From positions 62,001 through 126,000 of the forward strand of contig NC_090116.1 of assembly GCF_023973825.1 (NCBI RefSeq): DNA of 64,000 nt, read 5' to 3'. Position 1 is the stretch's first letter. Each line of letters opens with the position of its first letter. Origin of the DNA: Plasmodium brasilianum. Its lineage: Eukaryota; Apicomplexa; Aconoidasida; Haemosporida; Plasmodiidae. The notes under the pieces were generated by a model. It searched no databases. It was not told the DNA's origin and saw only the letters and a list, made by a program, of their open reading frames with translations. Both the position numbers and the translations under genes were made by a program. Of this stretch, positions 13,011 to 25,931 are shown in pieces.

Positions 13011-16000
13011 TTAATTAAAAAAACTTTTTTATTAATACATCATAAAGAACTTAATAAAATCTATGTAAATATAGAATCTTTTACAAAAGAGGTAAACAAA
13101 AAATAACTATAAAATTTTTATTTTAATGCTATTTATATAAACCTAATTTGAAATAAAATAATATCATTTAAGTTCATTAATAAATGTTCAAAATATGTAA
13201 AATAATTACTTAATATTAGAATTAATAATTAATAATTTAATAACACTTTTGAAAAAAAAAAAAAATTATTATCGAATATTTCAATTTATTTAATTTATTA
13301 AAAATATAAAAGTCACAAAATATAGTTAGTACCCACAATTCAGTGTATTAATACTTTGTTAATTTCAACTGTTTCTTCTTATTCCTATTTCCACTATATA
13401 AGAAATGTATCTTAAAAAATTGAATTCTTATAATTAATGTTTTAAAATATAAAAATAAATGAAAAAATTAATTTTAAAATATAAAACTCCATTTTAAATT
13501 ATTCCTTAATAACTAATATAATACCTATATTTCTATGAAATACAATATATTGAAAGAAATAGAATTTTCAGTATATTTATAATATATGAAATTTTATGTT
13601 TTAAAGAGTATAATCCATATGAAAGCTTTGTTTCTGTATTATAAATTAACAAGATTATATATAATGCATATCCTGGAAAGCGATTTTATTATTATACATA
13701 ATATATTAATAAATTTGTAAAAAAAAATTTTTTTTGTAATTTATTCAAAAAAATAAATTAAAATTTATTATTAAAAAAAAAAACAATTTTAATAATTTTA
13801 GTTAATATTAATCGGATGAAGTAATAATAATTTCAAGAACAATGCAATGAAATATATTTTTAAACAAATGTTACATATATATTATTTTTTATTTAATTAA
13901 TATAATATTGTAATTATATATGTAAAGAAAATTATTCATAAATTTGTTCACTTTTCTGATGAATATTTTAGAAAGAATGTATAATTCTTTTTATATTTAT
14001 ATAAAAACATACCACAAAGAGCATATATTTTAACAAACAAAATATGTACATAAATATAAGATATATGAATATATGATTCTAACTAAATTTATATTTAAAA
14101 AAATATTAAATAACTTCATATTTTCATTATTAGTGATATATAACAATGTAAGAGGAAGCAATAATTTTATTATATACACACAAAATTATACTAATGACAA
14201 TAAAAATAATTTCGTATTATATTTCCTCAAAAAAAAAAAAACAAAAACGAATAAATTAAAAAAAAAGATAGTAAAATATTAAATTTAAAATTAATTTTAA
14301 GTTAAATAAAAATTCCTCCAATAGTATAATTCTACATTTATTCCGAATATAAATGGATTTATAGTCTAATATAGAAATAACCATATTTGTTATTAGTCAA
14401 AAATTTTATTACTTGAAGGTTTCATACTAAAGTTATATTAAATATCACTTAAATTTTTTATATTTTCACAAAATTGTGGCCTTTATGAACCATTTCTGTT
14501 TTTTCTAAGGTATTTAAATTTTTCCATATTAATATCTCTATAATAAGTGAAGTATTGCTTATATTCATATAACTCATTAATGTTGATCCATTTCCACTTA
14601 AATTTCATATAATATTGAATTCTAATATTTTAGTAATCCACTTTTACATTATTATTTCTTTTTTTTACTTTGCTACATGATCAAGACCATAAAATGTTTA
14701 GTAATTTTTTTTTTCATAGGTATTTTTAAGAAATAATAAAAAACTATTAAATAAGCTCTATAAATATTTTGTTACCTAAGTGTTTCATATTTTAGTAATA
14801 TAGTAATATGCCGATTAAAGTATATATATATTTTAAATAAACTGTTATTAATGGAACTACAAATTCATGTATGGAAAATTATATAAATTGATTAATCTTT
14901 TAATTGTACATGATTATACATATTTATTCGTACTTTATTCATATTGTTTTATTTTTCATATATATATGACCTGTTATCATTTATATATTTTTCAAAGGGA
15001 AATATTCGATACAGGCGACATGGACAATATTCATTAGTTATTTATGTTTATGTGCATTTATACTACCTAATGCTTAAATACTAATAATATTGGAACATGT
15101 TATTTCTATTCTTTCAATTTAAGTAAGGTTACCATAGAATTGTCATTTTGTTAGAAAACTTCAATTATTCATATATATTAATAAATAATATTATACTTCG
15201 TTATACAATTTTTTTATAAATGTATCTATTTTATATTTATTTATATTAAAACATTCATTTAGTAATATATATATTATTAGTCTCATTATTAATATAGTTC
15301 TTATAATACATAACTATCTCCTTTAATTTATATGTGAAATTGTTCTAAAATCTTTTCTATCCTTCAATATATAAACACATGAATTATATAAATAATTTTA
15401 AAAAAGTAAATTTACACATATATTTACCTAAAATTTCATTAAAAATTCATAATTTTCTTTCTATAAATATAAAGATATATGCTAGACATATTTTAACATT
15501 AGTTTGCATTAATCTACTATTCCGTTATTTCATGAAGTATCTTCCTCAACAAATACTAGTATAAACAATATAATGCATGTTACATGCTAAAATATGAACT
15601 TTCATATACTATTGTATCTCTTAAACATAATTTAATATCAATGTGTCAATTTATTACACTTATTACATAGATACGTTTTGTCTTATTATGAATATACTGA
15701 TTTATGTGATTCTTTTCTTTTATTATTATTTTTTTATTTATTTTATTTACATATATTCTTTTTTTTTTTTAGTTTTTGATATATCATCTTTTTTAAAAGT
15801 ATAAAATGTAACATTATTATAAATTGAAGAAAGTTTTAAATTAATATACAACTATTATAGATTATTTTAATGCATTTTAGATAATAAAAAATGTTGAATT
15901 GTGTATATTAATTATTTTTATTGTTTTATTAATATAATAATAAAAGTATTTTAAGTCATATAACTGAAGATATTAAGTCTTGTATAAAAGATGCAATCAT

Positions 16001-17582
16001 GAACATTATTATATACCTTAAATTATTTTTAATACACTTAAAAATATTTTAATAAACTTGAAATAATATATATTCAATATTTTCACCTTGATGCAAAATA
16101 TATATATAAACAAATATACTATGTATAAGGACCTTTACTTATACAATTTTCATCTGAGTTGTGATAAATATTATCAGCTAAAAAATGCCATAATTAATTT
16201 AAATTGTTCTATATATTTCCCATTTTAAAAAACTTATGTTCATTTATACAATTTTAAGTTATTACAAGGCTTCATATCCAATTGAATAAGTGATACTATC
16301 ATGTTGCTAATTATAAATTTACTAAACGTTGAATGTTTAAAAAACTTTAAATTATATTTTAAAATCCTTTATAAAAATAGATAATTTAAATGTAATTAAA
16401 AAAAGACATATTTTCATGTATATATGTATTTTACACTATATACTTCATTATAATAATAATATCAGCTTGTAAAGTAAAGGCAGTAGAAAGCAAAAAGTTA
16501 CAATATATTTTGTACTAATAAAAAAAAATTATTCAATAAAGAGTGAATATACGTAGGAATTGGGAACATGGATATTATCCCAAGAAAAAAATGTGCTATG
16601 TAAAATTAAATTGCTTCTCTCACAAATAGTAATTTTTATATATTATGTTTTGAAAAATAAAATATATATATTATGTATATATAATTAAATAATTTAATAG
16701 AATATTAAAATATTTAATATTAACTAAAAAGTAATAATTAAAGTACAACATATATTTATAACAACACTTTACAATAAATATTTAAGTAATTCTTATAATA
16801 TTGAATAAAGAACTCATTTTAAGAAAATACAATAATATACGTATCTGATATATTTTATATACAGAAAATTATATACCTTTAAATCAGTAATGAACTATAT
16901 TATTCATTTTTTATATATTTTATTCTTATTATATATTTATATTTTCATATTTAAAACATTCAGGAATTTATAAATATGATAAAACCAGCTATGTGGTTAA
17001 AGCGTATTGTAACGCATTTATCTTAATAACATATACAAAAAAAATTATTTAAAATTACTTTCTACAAAACCCCCCAAAAATATACGCTCTTTTCGTTTTA
17101 TAAAATACAGAAAAAATTATGTACAATTAATATAAAAAAAATAATATATTTTTCTTAATTAGATCACCAAATAATCATTTTGGACTAAAAGAGTAAGAGA
17201 GATAGGAAAAAATTACGACAAATTATTGATATTTACGACATTAAATTTCCTACTAAATTAATGAAACAAGACTACATATGCACACTTTTAAATGAATTAT
17301 ATGTAACATATATATATATTTCATATAAAAAAAATACTTACATAAACATACATATATTATGCCAAAATATGAAATTACTTTAAAACAATTCTGTAAAAGA
17401 CAAATTTTTAAAATTAAACAGTGAAAATCACTAAAAATTAAAAATATGTATTCTTATATTTCATATCCAAATGGTAAGGTATATGTATGTGATATTATAA
17501 AAATTAATTAAATGCGCGCATATTTCTAATTTATATATTATTATTAAGGATACTATCATCTTTATATTCCATATCAAATGTT
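13011..17582. other. AT-rich intergenic DNA
   Basis: No gene is supported. Open frames at 14073-14282 and 15379-15564 are short, are made almost only of I, N, K, L, Y and F, and have no family features. From about 17.1 kb the sequence resembles the flank at about 21.8 kb (agatcacc...aaagagtaagag against agtcacc...aaagaggtaagg). Confidence 0.55.
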
Positions 17583-18477
17583 TTACTTACCAGAAAAATT
17601 TACAATATTATAACACATTTTTGAATTATTCGTCTTTTTTACTTTAAAATTTTCACTTCTTTTCGAAGTATAATTAATACCATATACAGTTAAAAGATCC
17701 ACAAATACTAAAAGTACAGAAATTGTTGATAATATAGGAATTAATAAAATATTCTTCATTTATGATGTACCTCTATTTATTTATTATCATACAGTAGATA
17801 CAATAATATAAGGAATAATTAATAAGCCACAAAAATACGAATACAATCAAAATAAATAAAGAAAGTTGAATATATCCTAAATATTTCTTGCTATGCCTCA
17901 TTTTTATTTCAGTCTGTTTATCAATTTTCTTGTTATTTTTATTTTTATTTATAGAATCTTATTCGTTCAATATATCCCCTTCACGGAATATATCTATTAT
18001 ATTAAATGAATAATATTTTCTTTTATTAGGTAATTTATACTTTTTCTTTGCTTTTAATAAAATTTCTATTATTATTTTTCTCTGTGATTTAGGGTCTTTT
18101 CCACTTTTAGATATATCTTTGTTTTCATACATTAATTTAGTGTCAAGATTGTTATCTTATTTATTTCCATAATTTATTATATTAAATGAATTCTCTAATA
18201 GTAGTCTATTAGTTGTTAAACTTGAATATTCATATAATTTATACTTATTTATAGATTTACCACATTTATACTAAAAAAAGAAACATAAACATTTATTTTT
18301 TTCATGTATACATATATCTACACTAAAAAATTATAATTTTTAAAAATAAAAAGTGAAACCAAAAAAAAAGAAGATATTTTATTATAATACTGCGTCATTG
18401 TTAAAATGCCATATCCAAATTAATAAAATAAATAAAAAAAATTTAATAAAAAGTAAGAGATTAAAATTTTCTCTTAA
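17583..18477 (-). pseudogene. Divergent exported protein pseudogene with PEXEL-like RLLLE
   Basis: Exon 1 (18391-18477) keeps the 29-codon hydrophobic layout (LLLFIKFFLFILLIWIWHF...NNDA) and a GTATTA donor, but the start codon position is TTA. Exon 2 begins at 18270 after TTTTTTTAG with YKCGKSINKYKLYEYSSL. It contains TNRLLLEN, which fits the RxLxE export motif. The frame is broken by TAA after INYGNK and again after DILNE. A first membrane helix is followed by a frameshift, and the second (starting MKNILLIPILSTISVLLVF) reads in another frame to a stop at 17583. A perfect-looking donor GTAAGT overlaps that stop, so a further exon is possible. Flanks suggest relation to the intact gene at 22244-23197. 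Confidence 0.75.
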
Positions 18478-21400
18478 TGTATAGTTTTTCTATGATATTA
18501 AATATTGAATAATAAAAATATTAACTATATTTTAAATCCCGTACATCATAAAATAAACTTTTTATATTATTTCTGAATTTTTTAGTTTATTTTATAAGTA
18601 ATAAATTGAATTTATTTAGTTATGACTCATATTAAATTTTACAAAGTAAAAATAACTTGAAAATTTATTTAGCATAATTTCTATATAGCGTTATTTATCA
18701 AAAAAAAAAAAAATTTATTATGAATAAGAATATTATATAAAAACAAAAAAAAAAAAAAAAAAAAAACAAAAAAAAAAAAAAATTAATCATTCATTAAAAA
18801 AAATATTTTATTAATTTAAACGAAAGTATAACATTTAGAAAATGTATACCTGTATGTATTTATAAGCAAATTATGAAGTTTTACAGTTCCTAAAAAATAA
18901 TTATAATTATATATATTATTTTGTAGAACGTCCTTATGTAGTGAAATAATATTAATAATTTCCATAATGCAAATAATAGAAGAAGTATATGAAGTGCTGA
19001 AATTTATATTTTATTACATAAAATGTGCATTAGTATTTCACTAAAAAATGCATGTTTTTTTGTGAACAGTTATATATTAATAAAATAATATTTACTGTTA
19101 TGGGATAACCTGCGAATTCACCCATACTTTTAAAAGCCATATAATATTGAGAATTATATTACTACATAAGGATTTCACAATATAATAATTTATAACTTAA
19201 TATGAATATGATCTATTATTATTTAATAGAATAGTTAAAAATTATTAATTTCCATATATTACTTATACTTCTTTAAAATTCATATGAATATATATAGAAA
19301 AATATTAATATAATTATAAAATAAAAGGTAAAAAGGACTTTAGTATAAAAGTATTATATACAATTAAACAATTTCAGAAATATTTATAGCCATAAATTTT
19401 TACAAAGGGAAGAGACAAAAAAATATATACATAATAAATATTAAATGATGATAAATATAAATTTTGGAATATAAAAAATTTACTAATTTTTAATAAGAAA
19501 TAATTTAGAAAAAAATTTTCAATATGTTATTTTATTTTACCACATACTATTAAAAGCATATTTTTAATATGAAATATATTTATTTAATATTTTTATAAAA
19601 TATAAAATTTTTTTATTAAAATAAAATATTTTTACATCCTATTCATTTTACTCTTTGCATATTTGTAATATAGGGAGTAATAATTATAAATGTATGATGT
19701 TAAAAAAAATAATATTAACAAAAAAAAAAAGAAAAAAAATCATAGTAACATCATTTTCATATGTAAATAATTAAGAAAAAATTTATAATTTTAAAAGAAA
19801 AAAAAAAAGTATTACTATAACTAAAATAAATTTTCTAGATTACTAAACAAAGTTGTAAAAATTGAGATATTCTATTCTCATTTTATTACATATTATGTAA
19901 AAACTATAACGTTGTACATGACACTTTTCTTGTATGCGTTGAACGCTTTTATCATTTCATCTATACAACTTTTAAAGAGTTAAACACAATATTTCACATA
20001 AAAAAAAGGTTTAATACATAAAATTCGGTAGAAAAAGAAGCATACAGGTTTTATTACAAAATTAATTAGAAAGGCTATTAAGTTTTATATTGTACAATAA
20101 AGTTAGTATGTTAATTTGTTCATAGACTAGAAAATTTTATTAAATATTTATTTTTATAAAAATATAGTTAATTTTTTGTTCTTTATATTGAAAGATTTAA
20201 TAATAAAAATATATTTATGAAATAATATATATTTGAGCTTTAGTTAAAGTTTTATTTATAATATAGTCAACAAAAAAAAAGTTTATATAAATTTTTATGA
20301 AGACTATAATTAATTTTCTTATATCATGCTTTTTTTTACTATTCAGTTTTTTTCATATAAATAATTATATTAAAATTTTGAATTATGAGCTTTTTTTAAT
20401 TTATATATTTTTCCCACAATTATAACATATTTTGTTTACAATTAATATATTTTATAATAAAATAGTTCAATAGCACTTTTTACATGCATCTTATCTCATT
20501 TGGGTATTTAATAAATGTTTTATGTTATATAATATTTTAAATATCCATAATCATTGTTTTGTAATTATAAAAGCATTATTTTCGGAATGGAATTCTGTTT
20601 TATTTAAAAAATATTGAAAAATAAAACAAAAATATATATATAATATTTTATATAAAAAGATTTAGTTCATGTGTGTTTATATAATCTTTAATCGAAATTT
20701 TATATATATATATTATTATAAATATAACTATTCTGAAACTTAGATTATTATTTAGATTATGATTATATATTGAGCAGTTCATAGTGCTATTAATTTCTGT
20801 GCAATTTCTCTCGTAAATGGGTTTAATAAATTCAAATATTCAGAATTATTATTATATTAAATACAAATATAATTTATCCCTTATATTTGAAGTTTTAATA
20901 TAAAATGTTGTCACTACACAGTGTTATGTGTATAAAAGTAAATAAAATTGCTCTCACAATGTATTCTTTATACTCATTGTGATTTAGAACCATAAATTAT
21001 TGTTAATTATCAAAGTTCTATTTTTCCACTTATGAGACATAGTATTAGCGTATATTATAATAAAATATATTTAAAAAACAAAAATTAAAAAAAATTTCAT
21101 AAAAAAACATAACAAGTAATGTATATTGCTAATAAAATAAGTCTTTTATTACTGTCAATTCCATGATAGCGTTAATACCCATGAATTAAATCATTCATTA
21201 TATCTAATATAATTATTAGTAAAATACGAAAATAATAGCACAGATAATATTAACACATGATATAATAACATTCCATTATTAAATCCCAAATAAATTATGG
21301 TATTTAGAAATATATCTAACAAATTATCTATTAATATATTCTTAATTATAGTCCAACATAATTTATTAATGATGTAAAAAAAAAAAGCGTATACAAATTA

Positions 21401-22243
21401 TTTAAATATTAATTTTCAATATAATATACATACAAATAATTTACCAAAAATTAAGTAAACATCACAATTAGGTACAAAAATAATATAACAATGGATTTTA
21501 AAATTTCACCTAATTGTGATGATCTGGAATACTTAAATTTATAAACAGATGTAAAAAATATATAATTAAAAAACATATTATTTCTTTTTATATTTATAAT
21601 TTCATATTTAGACTATGCAAATTATTAATTCTGTTAAAAAGATTTTTACAGTTAGTACCTTTATAAAATAATTTTAATAAAATATATTTTATTGAATAAA
21701 TATTAATAGTCTTTTTTTTGTAAAAACAAAATTTACATAATTACCTCCGTTACAATAATTATTGATATACAATCACTCAAAGCTAAAAAAAGACACATTT
21801 ATTAATTTAAACATAATAATTCATTTTCCTAGTCACCTAAACAAGTATCACATTAGAATAGATCCAGAATAAAAGAGGTAAGGAAAAAACTTTAGTGAAA
21901 TATAAAGTGTCACAGTACAATAAAATTATGTGAATTATTCTAATAAATACTATTTTTAAAGCATATATATATATTATTCATGAAACCTATTTTAACACGA
22001 ATATGTATGTTTGGAGAAAAAATATTTAGATAATCTAAAGTCATTAAAATACAAATTGGAAATTTTTTAAAAAGTCAAATATTAAAATTAACAGAAGAAG
22101 TACATAAATTTTTAATATTATCCATGAAAGCATCAATACAGTTAGGTGTATTTATAAAATATAAATATTTATTTTTATAGTTGATAAGTATATCACTAAA
22201 GATACTACTATACGTTAAATTCGTCTTCACGGAATAACACATA
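18478..22243. other. AT-rich intergenic DNA with poly(A) tract
   Basis: No gene is supported. The stretch contains a long poly(A) run near 18.74 kb and many short A and T runs. The last 400 bases are the 3' flank of the gene at 22244-23197; the 69-codon frame at 22075-22284 overlaps that gene in another frame and is not called. Confidence 0.55.
18739..18783. repeat. Poly(A) tract
   Basis: About 45 bases are almost only A, broken by single C residues. This is simple sequence, likely length-variable between isolates. Confidence 0.9.
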
Positions 22244-23197
22244 TTACTTCTTATTAATTCTTTTTCTGAACTTAATATTTTCATATTTTATAACCTTTTT
22301 ATAGTAATATACCATGCATAATATAAATATAAAAACAAAAATAAAAAAAGGTAAACAATAAAAGAAAATAGTTGAAGCACGTATTTTATGTGAATTACTC
22401 CATCCTTCTATATCGAACACAGTACTCAAAAGTCCCTCTAGCGAATACACGCTATCTATTTTAGTTAAAGATAACAAGCCTAATGTACCTAACAATCCTC
22501 CTGTTACACATTTTTCTAATAAAAGGTCTAATATGGGTACAGTCAGTACCAAAATAAATAACAAAAGTAAAACAACTCGTATTACACGTTTTTTACGTGC
22601 TACTTTTTTATACTCCTTATCTTCAATTTCCTTGATGTTTTTAAGGTAATCATTATAATCGAGTTCTCTAAATATATTTTTTTCAAAATTGGGATATTTC
22701 TTTGTTTTTGGTATACATGATTTATTTTTCTTAGTATTTTTACCAAATACCTCAATATATAATGAACTTCTACATAAGGGTTTGTGTTTTCCATATGTTC
22801 CTTTTTTACAATTACATATATAATTTCTTTCTTTCACTTCATCATTTGGAATTTCTTTTTTAAAATTTGTAGTAAATGAATCCCTATCCTTTTTATATAT
22901 TACTAATAATCGATAATTTATAGTATTTAATTTTCTACGAAGATTGCATTTTTCATCAAAATTCTTATTTAAAGAGCTCTAAAAAAAAAAGAAAAATGTA
23001 AATATTTCTTATTTAAATGGAAAAATATACTCATCCTAAAAAAAATTACTAATAAAAATAAACAATTACAGTGTAAATAATATAGATATCTTTGAATATT
23101 ATTATAATACCACGTCCCTGTAAAAGTGACATATACAATGTAAAAGTATAAACGTTGTAATTTTAATACATAAGAACATAATTTTTTGTTCCATCAT
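22244..23197 (-). CDS. Plasmodium exported protein, fam-m type (intact)
   Basis: There are two exons. Exon 1 (23111-23197) encodes 29 residues, MMEQKIMFLCIKITTFILL and on, a signal/anchor; the second ATG at 23194 is an equally good start. The donor is GTATTA and exon 2 starts at 22978 after a long T tract ending AG, phase 0. The full protein is 273 residues. INYRLLVIYKKD near residue 52 is where the family carries its export-like motif, though it lacks the acidic fifth residue of a strict RxLxE/Q/D. The IFRELDYNDYLKN segment (about 131-143) is the fam-m hallmark as I remember it. Membrane helices are at about 162-183 and 230-253, with a basic tail. Known members are thought to be exported into the host red cell; the function is unknown. 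I see no breaks. Confidence 0.87.
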
Positions 23198-24989
23198 AAA
23201 ATTTTCCAAAGTTCTTTATATATTCTTAAAGAATTATATATACAATAAGTATTATATGTTCAACGTAAGATTGTACTAAATATATTTTTTCAATTTTTGT
23301 TTACTATTTTTTCATAGAAACATAATAATATATATATACGTAAAATGCATTTTACAGTGCGAAACAACATTAAATTCCTTTAAAAAAATATTATAAGTTT
23401 TTAATATTTACTATATGAACAAAGATATCACTTTAAATAAAATGATATTATTTTAATTTATTCATAAATATTCAAAATATATAAGTTAATTATTCAGCAT
23501 GATCGAGCAATTACTCGTTTTTTTTATAGAATTTTTTCAATGTAAAAAAAAAATATATGATATATTAATATTTCTAAATACTCTTTTAACAGCAGAAAAT
23601 CTATAGAATATAGATGTATTGCAATGTTTTATATAATGGGATAGTAATTCCTAATTTTGATGATGATTTCTTATTATTAAATCTAATTTATAAGTTGTTA
23701 CACTTTGTAAAAACGTGTAATTTATTTTATAAAACATTAATTATAATAGATATAAAATAACTATAATAATAAATGAAGCATTCATTGACAAGTATATCTT
23801 TTTTTGTTTTATAAAATATAACACATTTATAAATGTCACATATACTGTTGTTTTAGATTATAGTTTACAATATATCTAGAAAGTTCAATTTTTAACGTAC
23901 TATACATTGTACGAAAATATATATATATTTAAAAATTACATAAAAATTTATATTTTGTATTTGCATCATATTTTTAAAAAATTTAATTCTTAATTAAATT
24001 TACCTATGAGATTAATATACATGTTATTTTATATAAATTAGAAATAATGAAGTGTAACAATATGTTTTACTAACATATGTTGTTTAGTAACATTAGTACT
24101 GACAATATTAGAGATGATATATTAGTTATGTTTAGTCTTTTACAAACATAAATTGTCAGAAAAATAATTTTACAGATACCTATTAAATAATGAAAACAAA
24201 TAAAAATTCATCTTTTTAATAATACTTATAGCAAAAAACAATGATTCGTTCAATTATTTCTGCAATATATCTAGTGTAAACTAAATGTTAAAAATTATAA
24301 AATTATTATATTCGCAAATAATTACTGTAAAAATCCCAAATAAAATTATATTTTATTTTTCATTTAAAATAATATTACTTTCCCAATTAATAAATTAAGA
24401 AGTTAAGAACAATGAAAAAAAAATGAAATTTATTATGCTATTTTAAAATTTGAAAAAAATAAAATATATCAATACAATAAATATAACCTGTTTCTTTCAT
24501 TATATACAAAAAAAAGAAAATTTATTTAAAATTTTTAAATAATAATTCATTTTCTTATTAACGTGAAGGAATAATAATTTTATACTACAAGATGATAAAA
24601 AATATAATACAGCAACATTTATAATTAAAAAGTAAATTAATAAATTAATTCAATAAAATAACATTACTTGCGACATTGTACATTAATTTTGACGTGTAAA
24701 TATATATTTTCCATTGAAACTTTCATATAAAGAAAAATACATATATTAAGCTATAATAATGAATTAATATAAATGAATACATTAAATTACAAATTAAAAA
24801 CTTTTCAAACATTCAAATAAACAAAAAATATAAAAATATATTTTTTTTATATTTACTTATAAATATAACTACGTATATGTAAATTCACAGATACAATACA
24901 AGCAATTATTCTTATATTAAATATGGCAACACAAATATTACAGATAGTAAATAACGTTAAAGGCTCCTTTACAATAATAAACGTATTCC
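23198..24989. other. AT-rich intergenic DNA
   Basis: No gene is supported. It holds the 5' flank of the gene starting at 23197 and the 3' flank of the gene ending at 24990, including the shared box at 24806-24829. Confidence 0.55.
24806..24829 (-). other. Shared 3' flank box, copy 3
   Basis: The plus-strand core reads aaacattcaaataaacaaaa. It lies about 160-185 bases past the stop of the intact gene ending at 24990. Confidence 0.45.
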
Positions 24990-25931
24990 TTACCATTCAT
25001 TGAACATTTCCAAAGACTTAATTTTTTTCTGTTTTATAACATGTTTATAATAACAAAAAATTCCAAGTATAAGTATAATAGCCAATACTAAGATAGGTAT
25101 ACAATAAATTAGAATACTTTCGGCTTTGTATAATACAGAAAAATTCTTCGAAAAATATTCTATCCATGAAGTGTTCGGAGAGGCTGTAGGTGAGGGAGAT
25201 CCCACAGCTCCTAAATTAGCTGATGTACCGTTATCTAATAATGTAAAAATTTTCATTAATAAATTACCAATGGATAAATCTAATATGGGTATCGTTAATA
25301 CCATCACGAACGATATTAAAAGTAAAAAAAGCATCAATATGTATTTTTTACGTTTTAATTTTTTGTAATCCTTATCATTAATTAACATAATTTTTTTAAA
25401 AAAGCATATATCATCAAGTCCATTCATTATTTTTTTTTCATAATGGCTGTATGATTTATGTAACATGGTAATTTTATTTTTCATGAGCCTTTTAAATAAT
25501 TTTTCCTTATATAATAAGCTTCTATATAATTTTGCGCTTTTTTCTTTGTCTCTTTTTTCATTACTGACTGTAAATAATTTATCGTTACATTTTTTTAAAT
25601 TTCTTACATTTGAATAAGTATCCTTTTCACAGTCTCCTAATAATCGATAAATTTTCCTATATAATTTTCTACAAATACCATATTTATCGTCAAAAATATT
25701 GTTAAACTTACTCTAAAAAAAAAAAAAAATGTAAATAGTTCTTATAAAAATGAATAAATATTCCCATTCTAAAATAAAATAATTAATAAAAATAAACAAT
25801 AAAAATATTAGTGATACAACTTCTTTCAAAAAGTATTATCATACCATGTCACTATAAAAATTATATATCCAATATAAAAGGATAAACATAGAAATATTAA
25901 TAAGAACGATAAACTTAATTCTGTGCTCCAT
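24990..25931 (-). CDS. Plasmodium exported protein, fam-m-like (intact)
   Basis: Exon 1 (25845-25931) encodes 29 residues starting MEHRIKFIVLINISMFILL. The donor is GTATGA, and exon 2 (24990-25712) follows a poly-T tract and AG in phase 0, for 269 residues in total. YRLLGD puts an RxLxD export motif at about residues 52-56, the canonical place. A lysine-rich middle follows, then a membrane helix at about 153-175, a loop with the small-residue run GAVGSPSPTASPNTS, and a second helix at about 228-250 with a basic tail. The middle is less like typical fam-m than in the gene at 22244-23197: DICFFKKIMLINDKDYKKLKRKK replaces part of the usual LDY segment, so it could be a diverged subtype. Its counterpart in the left duplication copy is the pseudogene at 891-1810. 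Confidence 0.86.

Noticed and set aside
22075..22284. 69-codon minus-strand frame overlapping the end of the 22244 gene
   Set aside because: It is an out-of-frame overlap with no family feature. Its start lies inside the real gene.
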